IMG/VR virus record: IMGVR_UViG_3300037963_002386
Coordinates: 1 to 28,474 of that record
DNA length: 28,474 nucleotides
Direction: 5' to 3' (one strand)
Source of the DNA: a virus
The notes below the pieces were generated by a model. That model was given only the letters and a program-made list of their open reading frames with translations, was not told the DNA's origin and searched no databases. The first letter of the stretch is position 1. Every line of letters begins with the position of its first letter. Below are positions 28,227 to 28,474 of the stretch, one piece after another. Made by a program: the position numbers and the translations under genes.

Positions 28227-28474
28227 TTATGAATTACTTATTCTTTCCATTACTCGATCTAAAGTAGACTTCGCTCTGTTTTGTGCGTATTTAACTTTAA
28301 TACCTGTTGATGTATTTTCAGGGTTATGAGTAATTGGTTTTGCAGCCGCTAAATCTTCTGATGTTAGCTCTACTTCTTTTTCTTCTTTTTCTTTTTCTTC
28401 GTTTTGTACATCTGTTGATAGTGTTAAATTTGATTTAAACTCAGCAAGCTTAGAATCAATTAATTTTCCAATAA
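28227..28474 (-). CDS. Scaffold-like head protein (3' part; start at 520 across the junction)
   Basis: This is the 3' end of the gene that starts at 520. From the junction (28375) the frame runs Val-Glu-Leu-Thr-Ser-Glu-Asp-Leu-Ala-Ala, then Thr-His-Asn-Pro-Glu-Asn, and ends Asp-Arg-Val-Met-Glu-Arg-Ile-Ser-Asn-Ser at a TAA (28227-28229). Bases 28376-28473 duplicate 1-98. The capsid ATG follows after 25 bases. Confidence 0.75.
   Translation of the reverse strand, partial: IGKLIDSKLAEFKSNLTLSTDVQNEEKEKEEKEVELTSEDLAAAKPITHNPENTSTGIKVKYAQNRAKSTLDRVMERISNS
28376..28473. repeat. Terminal direct repeat, right copy
   Basis: Identical to 1-98. See the left copy for interpretation. Confidence 0.93.

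Noticed and set aside
1-28474. Integrase, repressor, tRNA, CRISPR array, transposon, defence island
   Set aside because: Looked for on both strands; no protein with tyrosine or serine recombinase motifs, no tRNA-like cloverleaf, no spaced repeats, no transposase.

Overview
The window is essentially one complete, circularly closed genome of a small tailed phage (siphovirus type). The first 98 bases recur at the right end (1-98 = 28376-28473), so the unique length is about 28,375 bp and one gene runs across the junction. Everything supportable as a gene lies on the minus strand. The sequence is strongly AT-rich. A host in the Bacteroidota, probably a flavobacterium, is suggested by minus-strand promoter-like boxes resembling TTG-N18-TAnnTTTG, little Shine-Dalgarno signal, a BACON-like domain on a tail protein, and head, tail and small proteins of types I associate with phages of that phylum. 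These family calls come from memory and motif reading; no database search was run.

In transcription order (falling coordinates) the genome reads as follows. Replication and recombination (about 21.4-13.0 kb): metallophosphoesterase, three small proteins, a DnaA domain IV-like protein, a replisome-organizer-like protein, a RecA/DnaB-fold ATPase, NinG, an ERF annealing protein, a YqaJ-type exonuclease and an OB-fold ssDNA-binding protein. Then comes a nucleotide cluster: a small DUF6378-like protein, a thymidylate synthase homologue with the Asn-to-Asp change typical of dCMP hydroxymethylases, and a GIY-YIG/MazG fusion. A sigma-70-like factor follows at 13.0 kb and immediately precedes small overlapping genes and both terminase subunits (12.4-10.2 kb), closed by a terminator.

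The structural genes run from 10.1 kb down through the junction: a tail-assembly chaperone pair linked by a likely -1 frameshift at a run of nine T, a tail-terminator-like protein fused to an adhesin, two small head-tail joining proteins, two large tail proteins, the tape measure, an XkdF-type protease, a Glu-rich scaffold-like protein, the major capsid protein, a tube-like protein, two small structural proteins, the portal and a head-tail connector. Terminator-like hairpins follow the capsid gene and the next two genes. Lysis genes close the circle: a 25-residue peptide, holin, amidase and a single-protein spanin.

No integrase, repressor, DNA or RNA polymerase, primase, tRNA or CRISPR array was seen. 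The phage is therefore probably lytic and dependent on host replication and transcription machinery, which it may redirect with its DnaA-like protein and sigma factor. The points most worth following up are possible cytosine modification, the frameshift, the overlapping microproteins, a short promoter-hairpin leader at 21.4-21.5 kb, and the unusual order of the structural genes.
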